NCBI GenBank assembly: GCA_013042475.1
Contig: JABDQA010000223.1
Coordinates: forward strand, 1 to 50,717
DNA length: 50,717 nt
From: Desulfofustis sp.
Lineage (GTDB): Bacteria > Desulfobacterota > Desulfobulbia > Desulfobulbales > Desulfocapsaceae
Direction of reading: 5' to 3'
Part shown: piece by piece, positions 35,202-44,123 of the stretch
Layout of the letters: each line of letters starts with the position of its first letter
Position numbering within the stretch: position 1 is the stretch's first letter
Notes under the pieces: model-generated
What the model was told of the DNA's origin: nothing
The model's database searches: none
What the model saw: the letters and a program-made list of their open reading frames with translations, nothing else
Made by a program: the position numbers and the translations under genes

Positions 35202-36386
35202 TCAATTCAGATAGTTACTGAATTCTGTCTGAGCTCGGGAAAACTTTATGGCAAACCCCAGGCCCTCGAATTTCTCAGTTATTTTTTTCTTGGTGTTCAC
35301 CCCGACGACACGGCCATCTTCGGTGACCAGCGGTCCCCCTGAATTACCAGGATAGATCTCAGCGTTTGTCTGGATATAATCGCCCCTGTTGCTGGAAATT
35401 ACTCCTGAAGTCACCGTGTTGTTAAGTTTGAGCGGAGAACCGATGGCATAGACGTCCTGGCCTAGAGTCAGCTCATTTTCATTCTGGGGACGCAGATAGG
35501 GGGTTATAAAACCATTTAGTTTCAGCAGAGCCAGGTCATAGTTTTCACTGACCCCGTAAAAAACCGCCGACTCGCGCCGGCCGTCGGCGAATACTACTTC
35601 AAATCTGTTCTGATTCGCCAGGCTTTTGTTGGCCTGATTGTACTCCCGCTGATTGCGCTTAAACTCTGTCAGCGCTGCCCGGTAGGACTGCCTCCTGGTT
35701 GAATAATCGGATTGCCACTCGTTGAAAGTCCGTTCACGCTTGTTCAGATCTGTCTTGAGTTCAGCTTTTTGCTGGGGACTTATCTCCTCGCGATTATCGG
35801 TCATGGCCTGCCCCAGGCGAATCCTGTAATCTTCCAGCCTTTTCCTGTAGTTTTCTATCCTTATGCGTTCCTGATCGAGGCTGGTCTGTAATTTATTCAG
35901 GCGCTGGGCGGCCTCACTCATATTTTCCCTGACTTTCCTGTCAACCTCCTGACTGCCTCGTACCACATGCCGATTGGTAACGATCAGCCCATCGTTGGAA
36001 ATAAAGAATCCAGATCCATATCCCGCTTCGGTGACGATGGTGACCACTGCCAGGTTAGCCATCTCGATGGGAGTGGATGGGGCGAGTTTTTCGCTCAAGG
36101 CCTGCTCCAGATCAGTGCCATCGGCAGCACCGCCGGGAGTTTGCAGTTGAGAAGATGGAACCGGACTCCGGGCGGCAGGCAATCGATCATAAATTATCTT
36201 TTCGACATCGGAAAGATCTATGGTGATCGTGCCGCCAAATTGTTGATAGCTCAATCGGGAGTCTTTTCTTATGATTGAATCGGTGTGGATAATCCTGCCA
36301 TCCTTCAAGTGCAATTCGTGCGAGACTGCTGCGCTCGGCGATGCCAGCAGGAAGAAGTACAGGCTGAGAACCAGAATCAATCGCAT
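35202..36386 (-). CDS. Secreted trypsin-like serine protease with coiled-coil insertion
   Basis: A signal peptide (about 1-20, cleavage near SAA) precedes a small beta segment (about 24-66, LHLKDGRIIHT...) and a linker. An HtrA-like trypsin fold follows: GSGFFISNDGLIVTNRH (His140), DLALLK (Asp284) and GNSGGP (Ser349). Between His and Asp, residues about 146-258 are an Arg/Lys/Glu/Gln-rich predicted coiled coil that HtrA proteases lack. There is no PDZ domain. It should act in the periplasm or outside the cell. A TATACT-type -10 lies just upstream (36434 region), so it probably has its own promoter. Confidence 0.85.
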   Translation of the reverse strand: MRLILVLSLYFFLLASPSAAVSHELHLKDGRIIHTDSIIRKDSRLSYQQFGGTITIDLSDVEKIIYDRLPAARSPVPSSQLQTPGGAADGTDLEQALSEKLAPSTPIEMANLAVVTIVTEAGYGSGFFISNDGLIVTNRHVVRGSQEVDRKVRENMSEAAQRLNKLQTSLDQERIRIENYRKRLEDYRIRLGQAMTDNREEISPQQKAELKTDLNKRERTFNEWQSDYSTRRQSYRAALTEFKRNQREYNQANKSLANQNRFEVVFADGRRESAVFYGVSENYDLALLKLNGFITPYLRPQNENELTLGQDVYAIGSPLKLNNTVTSGVISSNRGDYIQTNAEIYPGNSGGPLVTEDGRVVGVNTKKKITEKFEGLGFAIKFSRAQTEFSNYLN

Positions 36387-36473
36387 AAGCTCTATGCCTC
36401 AGATCGAAATTGTGGTCAGGATATTACCAGTATAACACAGGCGCTGAAGTCGCAAAAACGAACCGGGAGGAGG

Positions 36474-37091
36474 TTAAAGCAGGTATTTGATCAGTACGAA
36501 CCCGCCAATCAGAAGGATCATGAAGGCAATGGAAAGAATGTTAAAATATTTGTCGATAAAATTTTTCATTGGCGCTCCAAACTTCCAGATAATGGCGGCG
36601 ACAAGAAAAAAACGGGCCGAGCGCGACACCAGCGAGGCGATTACGAAAGTGAAAAAGTTTATCTCAAATGCCCCTGCGGTAATAGTAAACAGCTTGTATG
36701 GCAGAGGAGTAAAGCCTGCTGTCCCTACCGCCCAGGCATCATATTTCTGGTAAAGATTCTGGACACTGAGATATTTATCTTCAAGTCCGTACCAGCCAAT
36801 GATCTGCTGTCCCAATGACTCCATGAACCAGAGGCCAAGGCAGTAGCCGAACATGCCTCCAAGCACAGATCCGGCGGCACACACCGCTGCGTACTTGAAA
36901 GCGCGGGTAGGTGCGGCAATGCACATGGCAATCAGAAAAACGTCAGGCGGAATCGGGAAGAAGGATGACTCGACGAAGGCAATGATGAATAGGGTCCAGA
37001 CGCCATAGGGCCCGGCAATCCATTCCATGCAATAATCATAGAGCCGTTTCAGAGGGCCGTTGGCCGTCCCTGTGGTACTATTTCCAGCCAT
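36474..37091 (-). CDS. YqaA-type DedA/VTT membrane protein
   Basis: A 205-aa inner-membrane protein with the VTT (SNARE-associated/DedA) fold: FVESSFFPIPPDVFLIAM, a conserved GGMFGYCLG, and AGFTPLPYKLFTITAGAFEINFFTFVIASLVSR. These features mark the YqaA branch. DedA-like proteins have been connected to recycling of undecaprenyl phosphate and membrane lipids. It overlaps the end of pcm by 14 bp, so it is in the lipoprotein-pcm-yqaA operon. Confidence 0.92.
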   Translation of the reverse strand: MAGNSTTGTANGPLKRLYDYCMEWIAGPYGVWTLFIIAFVESSFFPIPPDVFLIAMCIAAPTRAFKYAAVCAAGSVLGGMFGYCLGLWFMESLGQQIIGWYGLEDKYLSVQNLYQKYDAWAVGTAGFTPLPYKLFTITAGAFEINFFTFVIASLVSRSARFFLVAAIIWKFGAPMKNFIDKYFNILSIAFMILLIGGFVLIKYLL

Positions 37092-37722
37092 GCTCCCCGA
37101 CCAGATCTACGAATCTCACTTTTTCAAGCTCTTTGATCTGCACCTCGTCTTCCTTTTTCTCAAGCAATTGCAGCACCTGCAGATGCTGATCACCAACCGG
37201 AATTACCAGTCGTCCACCTTCTTCGAGCTGGTCGATCAGAGGCTCGGGAACATCTGGGCCGCCTGCAGTGACAATGATTGCATCGTAAGGACCGTGCTCG
37301 GGCCAGCCCAGGGTTCCATCGTCAAGTTTGGCCACGATGTTGAAGTATCTCAGCTGGTCAAATACTCTGCGCGCCCCGGCCAGCAGTAGATTTATACGCT
37401 CAACCGTGTAAACCTGGCTGCAGAGTCTGGAAAGGATTGCCGCCTGATACCCGGAACCGGTTCCCACTTCCAGAACCCGCTCCGATCCAGTGAGTTTCAG
37501 CGCCTCTGTCATCAACGCGACAATGTAAGGTTGGGAAATCGTCTGACCGGCCGAGATGGGCAGGGGAAAGTCCCCGTAGGCCCTGGACTGCAGGGCATCA
37601 TCGACAAAACAGTGGCGCGGCACTGCACGCATGGCTTCGATCACCTGCGGGTCAGAAATGCCTCGCGGAATAAGCTGTTCCTGCACCATCCGGTCACGAA
37701 TGGTTGCGAATCTGTCATTCAC
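37078..37722 (-). CDS. pcm: Protein-L-isoaspartate O-methyltransferase
   Basis: An SAM-dependent repair enzyme acting on isoaspartyl residues. The family motifs VPRHCFV, ISAGQTISQPYIVALMTEAL, VLEVGTGSGYQAAIL (SAM site) and YDAIIVTAGGPDVP are present. At 214 aa the length is normal. It begins with GTG at 37722, 5 bp after the lipoprotein gene stop; an ATG at 37689 would cut into the conserved N-terminus. Confidence 0.96.
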   Translation of the reverse strand: MNDRFATIRDRMVQEQLIPRGISDPQVIEAMRAVPRHCFVDDALQSRAYGDFPLPISAGQTISQPYIVALMTEALKLTGSERVLEVGTGSGYQAAILSRLCSQVYTVERINLLLAGARRVFDQLRYFNIVAKLDDGTLGWPEHGPYDAIIVTAGGPDVPEPLIDQLEEGGRLVIPVGDQHLQVLQLLEKKEDEVQIKELEKVRFVDLVGEHGWK

Positions 37723-37727
37723 TCTCG

Positions 37728-38105
37728 TTACTCTTTCCCGGCCTTGTCACGTTCCCGCTCGAACTCGCCGGTCTCGGAGGCGTTATACTGAATATCGGTG
37801 ACCATCTCGCCATCGAAAGTGACGATAATCCGGCTGACGCTTTGAGGACCAAACCATCTGCCTACGTATAATGTCCGCTGTGCCGTAGAAAGATGCTCTT
37901 CGTAATAAAGCCAGCGCTCAGCCCCAGCCTCTGTTTCCTGTCGTTCATCGGGATCGCCGAGATAGGTCAGCACATCCGTTTTGGTCGATGCCCCGGGACT
38001 GATCAGACTGGCGTCAGAAGCCAGATGTCTAACCGGTTCGTGGACACACCCGGACAACAGGATGGCTCCAAGGCTTACCAAGACAAACCATTTCACCATC
38101 GACAT
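37728..38105 (-). CDS. SmpA/OmlA (BamE)-like lipoprotein
   Basis: A 125-aa protein with a lipoprotein signal peptide and lipobox LLSGC (Cys20). The mature domain contains TKTDVLTYLGDPDERQE and WLYYEEH, as in SmpA/OmlA/BamE-fold lipoproteins. BamE belongs to the Bam machinery, whose central subunit BamA is encoded at 45 kb. The assignment to BamE itself is only a fold match. The ATG at 38105 has GGAG 6 nt upstream; an open frame above it lacks signal-peptide features. First gene of the operon with pcm. Confidence 0.8.
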   Translation of the reverse strand: MSMVKWFVLVSLGAILLSGCVHEPVRHLASDASLISPGASTKTDVLTYLGDPDERQETEAGAERWLYYEEHLSTAQRTLYVGRWFGPQSVSRIIVTFDGEMVTDIQYNASETGEFERERDKAGKE

Positions 38106-38210
38106 AATATCTCCAAAGAATTCCTCTCCCTGTCTTCCCGACACGACGCATGCGTGTTCGTACTGAATTGTGATTCGTTAGCCCCGCCGGGCAGAATAGC
38201 AAACATATGC

Positions 38211-38239
38211 TCTATAGCCTGTAGCAGCGCAATTTTCAA
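38211..38239 (-). promoter_or_regulatory. Candidate sigma70 promoter of the lipoprotein-pcm-yqaA operon
   Basis: On the minus strand TTGAAA (38234-38239) and TATAGA (38211-38216) are separated by exactly 17 bp, about 106 bp upstream of the lipoprotein ATG. Confidence 0.5.
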
Positions 38240-38332
38240 CTTTAATGTGCGTCGCCGCCAGACTTTGAAAGGCAATAAGAACTCTGATTTACCGGGGATT
38301 CCCGGCACCTGAGATGGCGAGAGTCAGCGTTT

Positions 38333-40207
38333 TTAGTCAACTGCCTTCTGCAAAATCCTGTAATTGCGCTCCACCATTTCCAGGGGGTCAACCGTCAGAC
38401 CCGCCTGAATCATTGCGTTGTCGTAGATCTGTAAAGCAACCTCAGCAGCGAAGCTTTCATCCGAATCAACCAGATCGGCCAGTTTGCAGATAAGCGCGTT
38501 GGCGGTATTTATCTCGAGGTTCTTTTTGGAGATCTCGCCAGTCAGCCCCTTTTCCATCCGACCGACGGCCATGACCCGCTCCATCGAAGAAGTCATGAAC
38601 CCGTCTGGATTGACAATCATCGCTGGAGAATCGACGAGACGGGAAGATATGGAAACATCGGCAACTTTGTCGTTCAAGGTCTTCTTCATCCAGCTTATCA
38701 ATTCCTCGCCTCGTTTTTCATCGAGCGCCTGATCATTTTCGTCCTGCGGGGCGTCCCTGTTCTCGCCTTTATCGTCGAGTGATAAGTCGGCTCGGTCGGC
38801 GGAAACAAACTTCTTTCCCTCGTAGTCCGCCAGATGGCTGAGTACGAAATCGTCGATCGGTTCAGTGGTGTAAATGATTTCAATGTCCTTCTTTTTGAAC
38901 ATCTCGACGTACGGACCAGCCTCTATCGCCGTCCTGCTTGGTCCGTTTATGTAATAGATCTCTTCCTGATCCGGCCCCAATCTCAGCAGATACTCGTCAA
39001 GGCCAATAGGGATCGATTCCTTTGATTTTGATGACTCGAACCGCAACAATTTACCGAGTTCGCCGCGAAATTCAAAATCGCTGGCCACACCTTCCTTGAG
39101 ATAGATGCCAAAGGTCTCCCAGAACTTCAGATACGATTCCTCGTCCTTCTTAGCCTCTTCGGCCAGGAATTTGAGAAACCGCTTGGTGATAACCTTTCTG
39201 ATTTTGGCCACCAGGGCATTGTCCTGCAGGGCCTGCCGGGAGATATTGAGCGGCAGATCCTCGCTATCGACAACCCCTTTGAGGAATCTGAGCCACTCGG
39301 GCAGGATCGTTTCTGAATGCTGGTCGATGAGAATTCGTTTACAGTAGAGGTTGACTCCGGGGCTGACCCGGCCAAATCCCATGATTTCGAAATTTTCCTT
39401 GGGGACGAACAGCAGCGAATTGATGGCCAGGGGAGCGTCGGTGGAAAAATGAAGCTGGTAGGTCGGTTCATCAGCAGCATTGGCAATGAATTTATAAAAC
39501 TCGAGGTATTCCTCGTCTTCGATTTCGGCTTTATTCCTGGTCCACAGGGCTTGGACGGTGTTGACCGTCTCTCCTTCCAATTTGATGGGAAATGGCACGA
39601 AAGCGGAATATTGCTTGATGATTGATTCCACTTTCCATTTCTTGGCGTAATCCTCACATCCTTCTTTCAGCGCGATGATAATCTTGGTGCCTCGATGTAG
39701 GCCGGGACACTCGCTGATATCAAATGAACCGGTACCGTCGGATGACCACTCATGCCCCTCCGAGCCGTCCCAGGAACGACTTTGAACCCTTACCTTGGCG
39801 CCAGCCATAAAGGCAGAGTAGAAGCCGACACCAAACTGGCCGATGAGGCTGACATCTTTGCGCGCCGCCTCCGCCAGTTCGGCAAGAAAGCTGTTCGAAC
39901 CGGAATGGGCGATGGTGCCGAGATCGGCGATAAGCTCATCACCGGTCATGCCAATACCAGTATCGGCAATGGTCAGCTCTTTCCTCTCTTCATCAAGATC
40001 GATGGAGATCTCAAGCGGCACGTGGGAGTCAAAAAGATCTTCCTGATCCCTGGTCAAACTTTCATGCCGGTATTTTTCCAACGCGTCCGCCGCGTTCGAT
40101 ATTAGCTCTCTGACGAACACATCCCGCTCGGTGTAGAGCGAGTTGATGACAATATCGAGTAATTTTTTCGTTTCTGCTTGAAATTCATGGGTTGTTGCGC
40201 TGCTCAT
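38333..40207 (-). CDS. htpG: Chaperone HtpG (Hsp90 family)
   Basis: A 624-aa Hsp90. N-terminal GHKL ATPase with ELISNAADALEK, ADTGIGMT and GQFGVGFYSAFM, then middle and C-terminal dimerisation domains. Start ATG has AGAGGT upstream. I find no CIRCE element or clear sigma32 promoter upstream; the upstream gap does contain several small hairpins. Confidence 0.97.
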   Translation of the reverse strand: MSSATTHEFQAETKKLLDIVINSLYTERDVFVRELISNAADALEKYRHESLTRDQEDLFDSHVPLEISIDLDEERKELTIADTGIGMTGDELIADLGTIAHSGSNSFLAELAEAARKDVSLIGQFGVGFYSAFMAGAKVRVQSRSWDGSEGHEWSSDGTGSFDISECPGLHRGTKIIIALKEGCEDYAKKWKVESIIKQYSAFVPFPIKLEGETVNTVQALWTRNKAEIEDEEYLEFYKFIANAADEPTYQLHFSTDAPLAINSLLFVPKENFEIMGFGRVSPGVNLYCKRILIDQHSETILPEWLRFLKGVVDSEDLPLNISRQALQDNALVAKIRKVITKRFLKFLAEEAKKDEESYLKFWETFGIYLKEGVASDFEFRGELGKLLRFESSKSKESIPIGLDEYLLRLGPDQEEIYYINGPSRTAIEAGPYVEMFKKKDIEIIYTTEPIDDFVLSHLADYEGKKFVSADRADLSLDDKGENRDAPQDENDQALDEKRGEELISWMKKTLNDKVADVSISSRLVDSPAMIVNPDGFMTSSMERVMAVGRMEKGLTGEISKKNLEINTANALICKLADLVDSDESFAAEVALQIYDNAMIQAGLTVDPLEMVERNYRILQKAVD

Positions 40208-40711
40208 GATGACCTCTTATTGTACGTAAATGAAAATTGTCGGGCTCTAGCCACGCAGGCGGAGCCCATAGCTACCCTGTTAAATCGGGCAAAATGTTAA
40301 CCATGGATAAATCGCTGTCAACCATTACCGGAAAAGGTTTCGCATCCCTTACATGCACCGATTCAGAGGTTTATAGCAGGTGGATTACGGCGTCAGTTGC
40401 AAAAGCCGCTATACCACTTGTTTTGTCCATCCATATGGTCGTCATACCTGACAAACTCGGTCGCTTGCGGAGCAATATTTATTTCTTCAAGACCCCAGGC
40501 AACCACTCGTCAACGAGCCGCCCCCCGATGGTGAAAGGCTCTGGAAAAACCATTACAAAGCTTTTCGATTGGTTTTGGGGTACTACTCACTACAGGTGCG
40601 CCAATTCGCTGCAATTGGCTATTAAGCGATATAACAACCGTATGCGATAGATAAAATACGCGATAGATCAAATACGCGACAAAATAAATTCGGAGATTCA
40701 AACAGTACTGT
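40208..40711. other. 504-bp divergent intergenic region htpG-hemG
   Basis: No credible gene. It contains an inverted GGGCTC/GAGCCC pair (40242-40247 and 40262-40267), an AAAACCA/TGGTTTT pair around 40547-40576, a GCCAATT/AATTGGC hairpin near 40600-40620, and a 16-bp tandem repeat next to hemG. It must hold the promoters of both genes, but I could not pick them with confidence. An open frame at 40237-40650 (+) lacks a family match or a strong ribosome-binding site. Confidence 0.55.
40645..40692. repeat. Three tandem 16-bp repeats upstream of hemG
   Basis: CGATAGATAAAATACG (40645-40660), CGATAGATCAAATACG (40661-40676) and a diverged third copy CGACAAAATAAATTCG (40677-40692). The array ends 19 bp before the hemG ATG. 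16 bp is about 1.5 helical turns. They could be regulator sites or simple slippage repeats. Confidence 0.75.
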
Positions 40712-42109
40712 ATGCATCATCGTAAAGATACTATCATCATCGGCGCCGGACTTACCGGCCTGGTAATCGGTCATAAACTCAAACATCAGCACCCGGGCCA
40801 TCAGTTAATGGTGCTCGAGAAATCTGCTCGCGCCGGCGGAGTGATCAGCTCCTTCACGGAGAATGGTTATCTGGCAGAATCGGGTCCACATGGGTTTCTG
40901 GACAATTGCATTGAGAGCAGGGAACTGCTGCAGGAAACCGGACTTGAAACGGAATGCGTCCGGGCATCCTTGCAAACTTTTGTACGCTACGTCTGCATCG
41001 ATTCGAAACTGATGATGATTCCGCAGTCCCCGCTGAAGATTATCAGGGCTCCCCTGATCCCCTGGAAAGACAAGTTCAGGGTAGCTGGCGAGCTCTTCAA
41101 AGAACCCCTTGCCGGTGAGCCGACGGTGGCTAAGTGGGCAGAATACCGTTTTGGCAAAGCATTGCTTCCCTATGTTGACGCGGTTTTCACAGGCACCTAT
41201 GCGGGCGATTACAACGAACTCAAAATAGATGCGGTGATGCCCGGGGTCCGGCAGATGGAGCAAGAGCATGGCTCCATCATCCGCGGAGTGCTGGCTAAAA
41301 TCCTACAGGCACGCAAAAAAAAAGGCAATAAGCAGAAGCTCTCCATGCCGTCAATGACCAGTTTCCCTGACGGAATGGCTCGGCTGCCCCAGCGTCTTGC
41401 CGAAATACTGGGCCCGGAGTCGATCTCCTTCAATTGCGAGGTAACTGGAATTCAGAAAGACGCCAAAGGCTGGCTGGTGGAAACGGTGCATGACACGTAT
41501 CAGACCGCCAATTTGGTACTGGCCTTACCGGTTAATCAGGGTCTTAGACTTCTTACCGCGGTCGATGACACCTCACCATTGCAACAGATTCCAGAAGCTT
41601 GGATAGCCACTGTGGTGTTCGGTTTCGAAGGGGCCACACTGCCGCCCGGGTTCGGCTTTCTGATTCCTGAAAGGGAACAACGGTTCACGCTGGGCACGTT
41701 GTTTTCCTCAAACATGTTCCCCAACCGGGCCCCAAATGGCCATATCATATTTGAAACGCTGGTCGGCGGGCGAAGACACCCTGAACGGTTGGAGCTTGAC
41801 GACGAGACGCTGATCCAGGATGCACTGACGGATGTCAAAGGCCTTCTCGCACTTCCCCATAACCCAACCTACACACGCGTGTTGCGTCCTGCCGGCGGCA
41901 TCCCCCAATTGGAGAAAGGCTATCCCCAGCTGCTAAAGTGGCGCAATGATCTGGTCCGTGAAAACCCCGGACTCTATGTCTGCGGCTTCGGGTGGGAAGG
42001 AATAGGCCTCAATGACATGATCAAGACCGCCTGTTCAGTTGGTGAAACAATTATCTCCCAGACAACACAGATCCAGGAGCAGGCAGAGGCCAAAAAGATA
42101 TATTTCTAG
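40712..42109 (+). CDS. hemG: Protoporphyrinogen oxidase, HemY/HemG-type
   Basis: An FAD enzyme oxidising protoporphyrinogen IX to protoporphyrin IX for haem synthesis. It has the dinucleotide site DTIIIGAGLTGLVIGHKL (about 6-23), LAESGPHGFLDN, the central substrate domain, and a C-terminal FAD-contact segment GLYVCGFGWEGIGLNDMIKTA. At 465 aa it fits the oxygen-dependent-type HemY family despite the probably anaerobic host. The Shine-Dalgarno is poorly placed (GGAG about 17 nt upstream), and a 16-bp repeat array lies directly in front. Confidence 0.88.
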   Translation: MHHRKDTIIIGAGLTGLVIGHKLKHQHPGHQLMVLEKSARAGGVISSFTENGYLAESGPHGFLDNCIESRELLQETGLETECVRASLQTFVRYVCIDSKLMMIPQSPLKIIRAPLIPWKDKFRVAGELFKEPLAGEPTVAKWAEYRFGKALLPYVDAVFTGTYAGDYNELKIDAVMPGVRQMEQEHGSIIRGVLAKILQARKKKGNKQKLSMPSMTSFPDGMARLPQRLAEILGPESISFNCEVTGIQKDAKGWLVETVHDTYQTANLVLALPVNQGLRLLTAVDDTSPLQQIPEAWIATVVFGFEGATLPPGFGFLIPEREQRFTLGTLFSSNMFPNRAPNGHIIFETLVGGRRHPERLELDDETLIQDALTDVKGLLALPHNPTYTRVLRPAGGIPQLEKGYPQLLKWRNDLVRENPGLYVCGFGWEGIGLNDMIKTACSVGETIISQTTQIQEQAEAKKIYF

Positions 42110-42247
42110 CACGGGAACTGTTACCTCAGAAATTCAAGACATTTGCACAGGCAAAGACCGAAGAAAGAGCCAAGAAGCAGCTCTTAGGCGGGATGGGTAG
42201 GCACCGTCGCAGGTAAAAGGAGCCGCCTTTCTGTCGTGGAAAGTCGC

Positions 42248-43564
42248 TTAGAGCCGCTGCAGTTTCTCGCTCAGCAGTTTCAATTGGGAGGCCACCGACG
42301 CATCTCGCCTGTTGAGGGTAGAAACCACCTTGACCGCATGCATGACTGTCGAGTGATCGCGATTGAACACTTTGCCGATTTCAGCCAGGGTCTCTTCGGT
42401 GTGTTTGCGGCATAGGTACATGGCCACCTGGCGGGGAAAGGCAATAGCCCGTTTGCGCGTTTTCGAGCGCAGCTCTTCGAGGCTGAGCTTGAACTGGTCG
42501 GAAACCAGCTCGGTTATTCCCCGAGAGGTCAACTCTGGTGTTGATCCTGCGAGGTATTTTACCACCTCTTCCACCAATTTCTCATCAACTGTATTGTCGT
42601 TGAGCGCCGCCCTCGCACCGATGGCAATAATCGTTGACTCGATCTTGCGGACATCTCCTTTCACGTGCCTGGCAAGGTAATCGACGAACACTTGGGGGAG
42701 CTCCACATTCTGCTGTTGAGCCTTCCTGCTGATAATCCTTCGACGGGTGTCGAGGTCCGGTTTCTGAATCGAGGTGACAAGACCCGACGACATGCGGGAG
42801 ATGAATTCATCGTCGATTCCCTTGAGCTCCCTCGGGCTCGTATTGGCAGTCATGACCACCCGTTTGCCAGACTTAATAAGACAGTCGAGCACTTCGTTGA
42901 GCTCCTCCTGGGTTTTACTCTTGCCGGTCAGGTTCTGCATGTCCTCCACCAGCAGAACATCGCATTGATCCTGATACTTGCGCTTGAAATGATCCATTTT
43001 GTTGGTCTTGATATTGACGACCATTTCCGACGCGAACTGCTGGGCAGTCAGATAATGGAGCCTGACCATGGGCTGCGTCTCGAGAAGCTGATGAGCAATG
43101 GCATGGGTCAGATGTGTTTTCCCCAGACCAGTGGTGCTGTTAATAAACAGGCAGGGGCCTATCGAATCATCGAGCATCGACATAGAGCGGCAGGCTGATT
43201 GGGCCAGAATGTTGGACTGACCTACCATGAAATCAACAAAAGTATAACGTGGGTGAAGTGCACGTACTACTGACTTACCCGAGGGTACCGAGGGCAGGCG
43301 CATTTGCACAGGATGATCGATGGCCGCTGAAGGGGCAGACTCGGTAACTGTAACCGTCTTGATGGAGGCGTCAATTTCAGATATTTTCCGGCCGATCAGC
43401 TCAAGATAGTTCTGTCTGACATAGGCTCCGAAATAACGATCAGGGCAAGATAAGACTAGTGTCGAGTCCTCTTTACCATGCAGATTGAGGGGCTCGATCC
43501 AGAGACTGTAAACGGACTCAGACAGTAGATCCTGCAACGCTGCTTTTGCTTTCTCCCAGACCAT
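42248..43564 (-). CDS. dnaA: Chromosomal replication initiator DnaA (divergent)
   Basis: Domain I is at about 1-80, a short linker follows, then an AAA+ core with Walker A STTGLGKTHLTHA (143-156; GGVGLGKTH in most DnaA) and Walker B LLVEDMQ (204-210; usually LLIDDIQ). The C-terminal domain IV has the DnaA-box helix-turn-helix NRDHSTVMHA (401-410), preceded by KRAIAFPRQVAMYLCR. At 438 aa it is full length. The ATG at 43564 is preferred over a TTG 15 bp upstream; neither has a good Shine-Dalgarno. dnaN, recF and gyrB are not next to it. The substitutions leave open whether it is the main initiator or a second DnaA-like protein. Confidence 0.88.
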   Translation of the reverse strand: MVWEKAKAALQDLLSESVYSLWIEPLNLHGKEDSTLVLSCPDRYFGAYVRQNYLELIGRKISEIDASIKTVTVTESAPSAAIDHPVQMRLPSVPSGKSVVRALHPRYTFVDFMVGQSNILAQSACRSMSMLDDSIGPCLFINSTTGLGKTHLTHAIAHQLLETQPMVRLHYLTAQQFASEMVVNIKTNKMDHFKRKYQDQCDVLLVEDMQNLTGKSKTQEELNEVLDCLIKSGKRVVMTANTSPRELKGIDDEFISRMSSGLVTSIQKPDLDTRRRIISRKAQQQNVELPQVFVDYLARHVKGDVRKIESTIIAIGARAALNDNTVDEKLVEEVVKYLAGSTPELTSRGITELVSDQFKLSLEELRSKTRKRAIAFPRQVAMYLCRKHTEETLAEIGKVFNRDHSTVMHAVKVVSTLNRRDASVASQLKLLSEKLQRL

Positions 43565-44123
43565 TATCGCACAATTCAATAGTTAATAACTGTTGTTTCA
43601 GGCCATTTGGCCGGAAACATATATAAAATTATTGAAAGTGGGACATATCATAATCCCACAGATCGCAAATACACTCACAGGTACTGACAACGGATTTGCT
43701 TCTCTCCAAGAAGACAACCGAGGAACAAGAATATGGTTGCTGATAAACCCTATTTCGAAGCGAAGGTCAAAGACGGTTTGTCGAGATTTTTATGAGATGA
43801 GAATATCTTATCAACGGTGCTTTAAAGTACCCGCAGGCGCAGGGATGACAACTGCCAGGTGTACCAAACTTTTGTCGGATGAGGTTTTGAAACGGTCAGG
43901 GTTTTTCAACGCTATCCTAACATTTTAGAAATGTACGGGTGAGTTTTTCAACAACTTAATAAAAGAATTAAATTTAATATTATAAGCAAATACGACACGT
44001 ATATAAATATTACTTAAATTATCTTTACCAAAGTATGGGTCTCCCCCTGTTTTCAAGGGACCTGGCTGAAATCGACCCACCATTTTTTTTTGAAAAGAAT
44101 CAGTTTGCAAATCCTCATGGTGT
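43565..44123. other. 559-bp AT-rich intergenic region between comF and dnaA
   Basis: No credible gene. Nearest dnaA there is an inverted GTGGGA/TCCCAC pair (43638-43643 and 43654-43659). At 43829-43850 there is a degenerate palindromic CCCGC...GCAGGG repeat ending GGATGACA. GTTTTTCAAC occurs twice (near 43900 and 43943). An unusually AT-rich stretch runs from 43950 to 44030. The AT-rich stretch beside dnaA suggests an origin-like unwinding region, but I find no cluster of consensus DnaA boxes (TTATCCACA). Confidence 0.45.

Noticed and set aside
40237-40650. 137-codon plus-strand frame between htpG and hemG
   Set aside because: No recognisable domain, weak start, and it crosses several palindromes; treated as intergenic.
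43593-43928. 111-codon plus-strand frame upstream of dnaA
   Set aside because: It crosses the REP-like palindrome and likely dnaA promoter; no family features.
43950-44030. Firm call of a replication origin beside dnaA
   Set aside because: AT-rich, but no cluster of consensus DnaA boxes is visible, and dnaN is not adjacent; kept only as a question.
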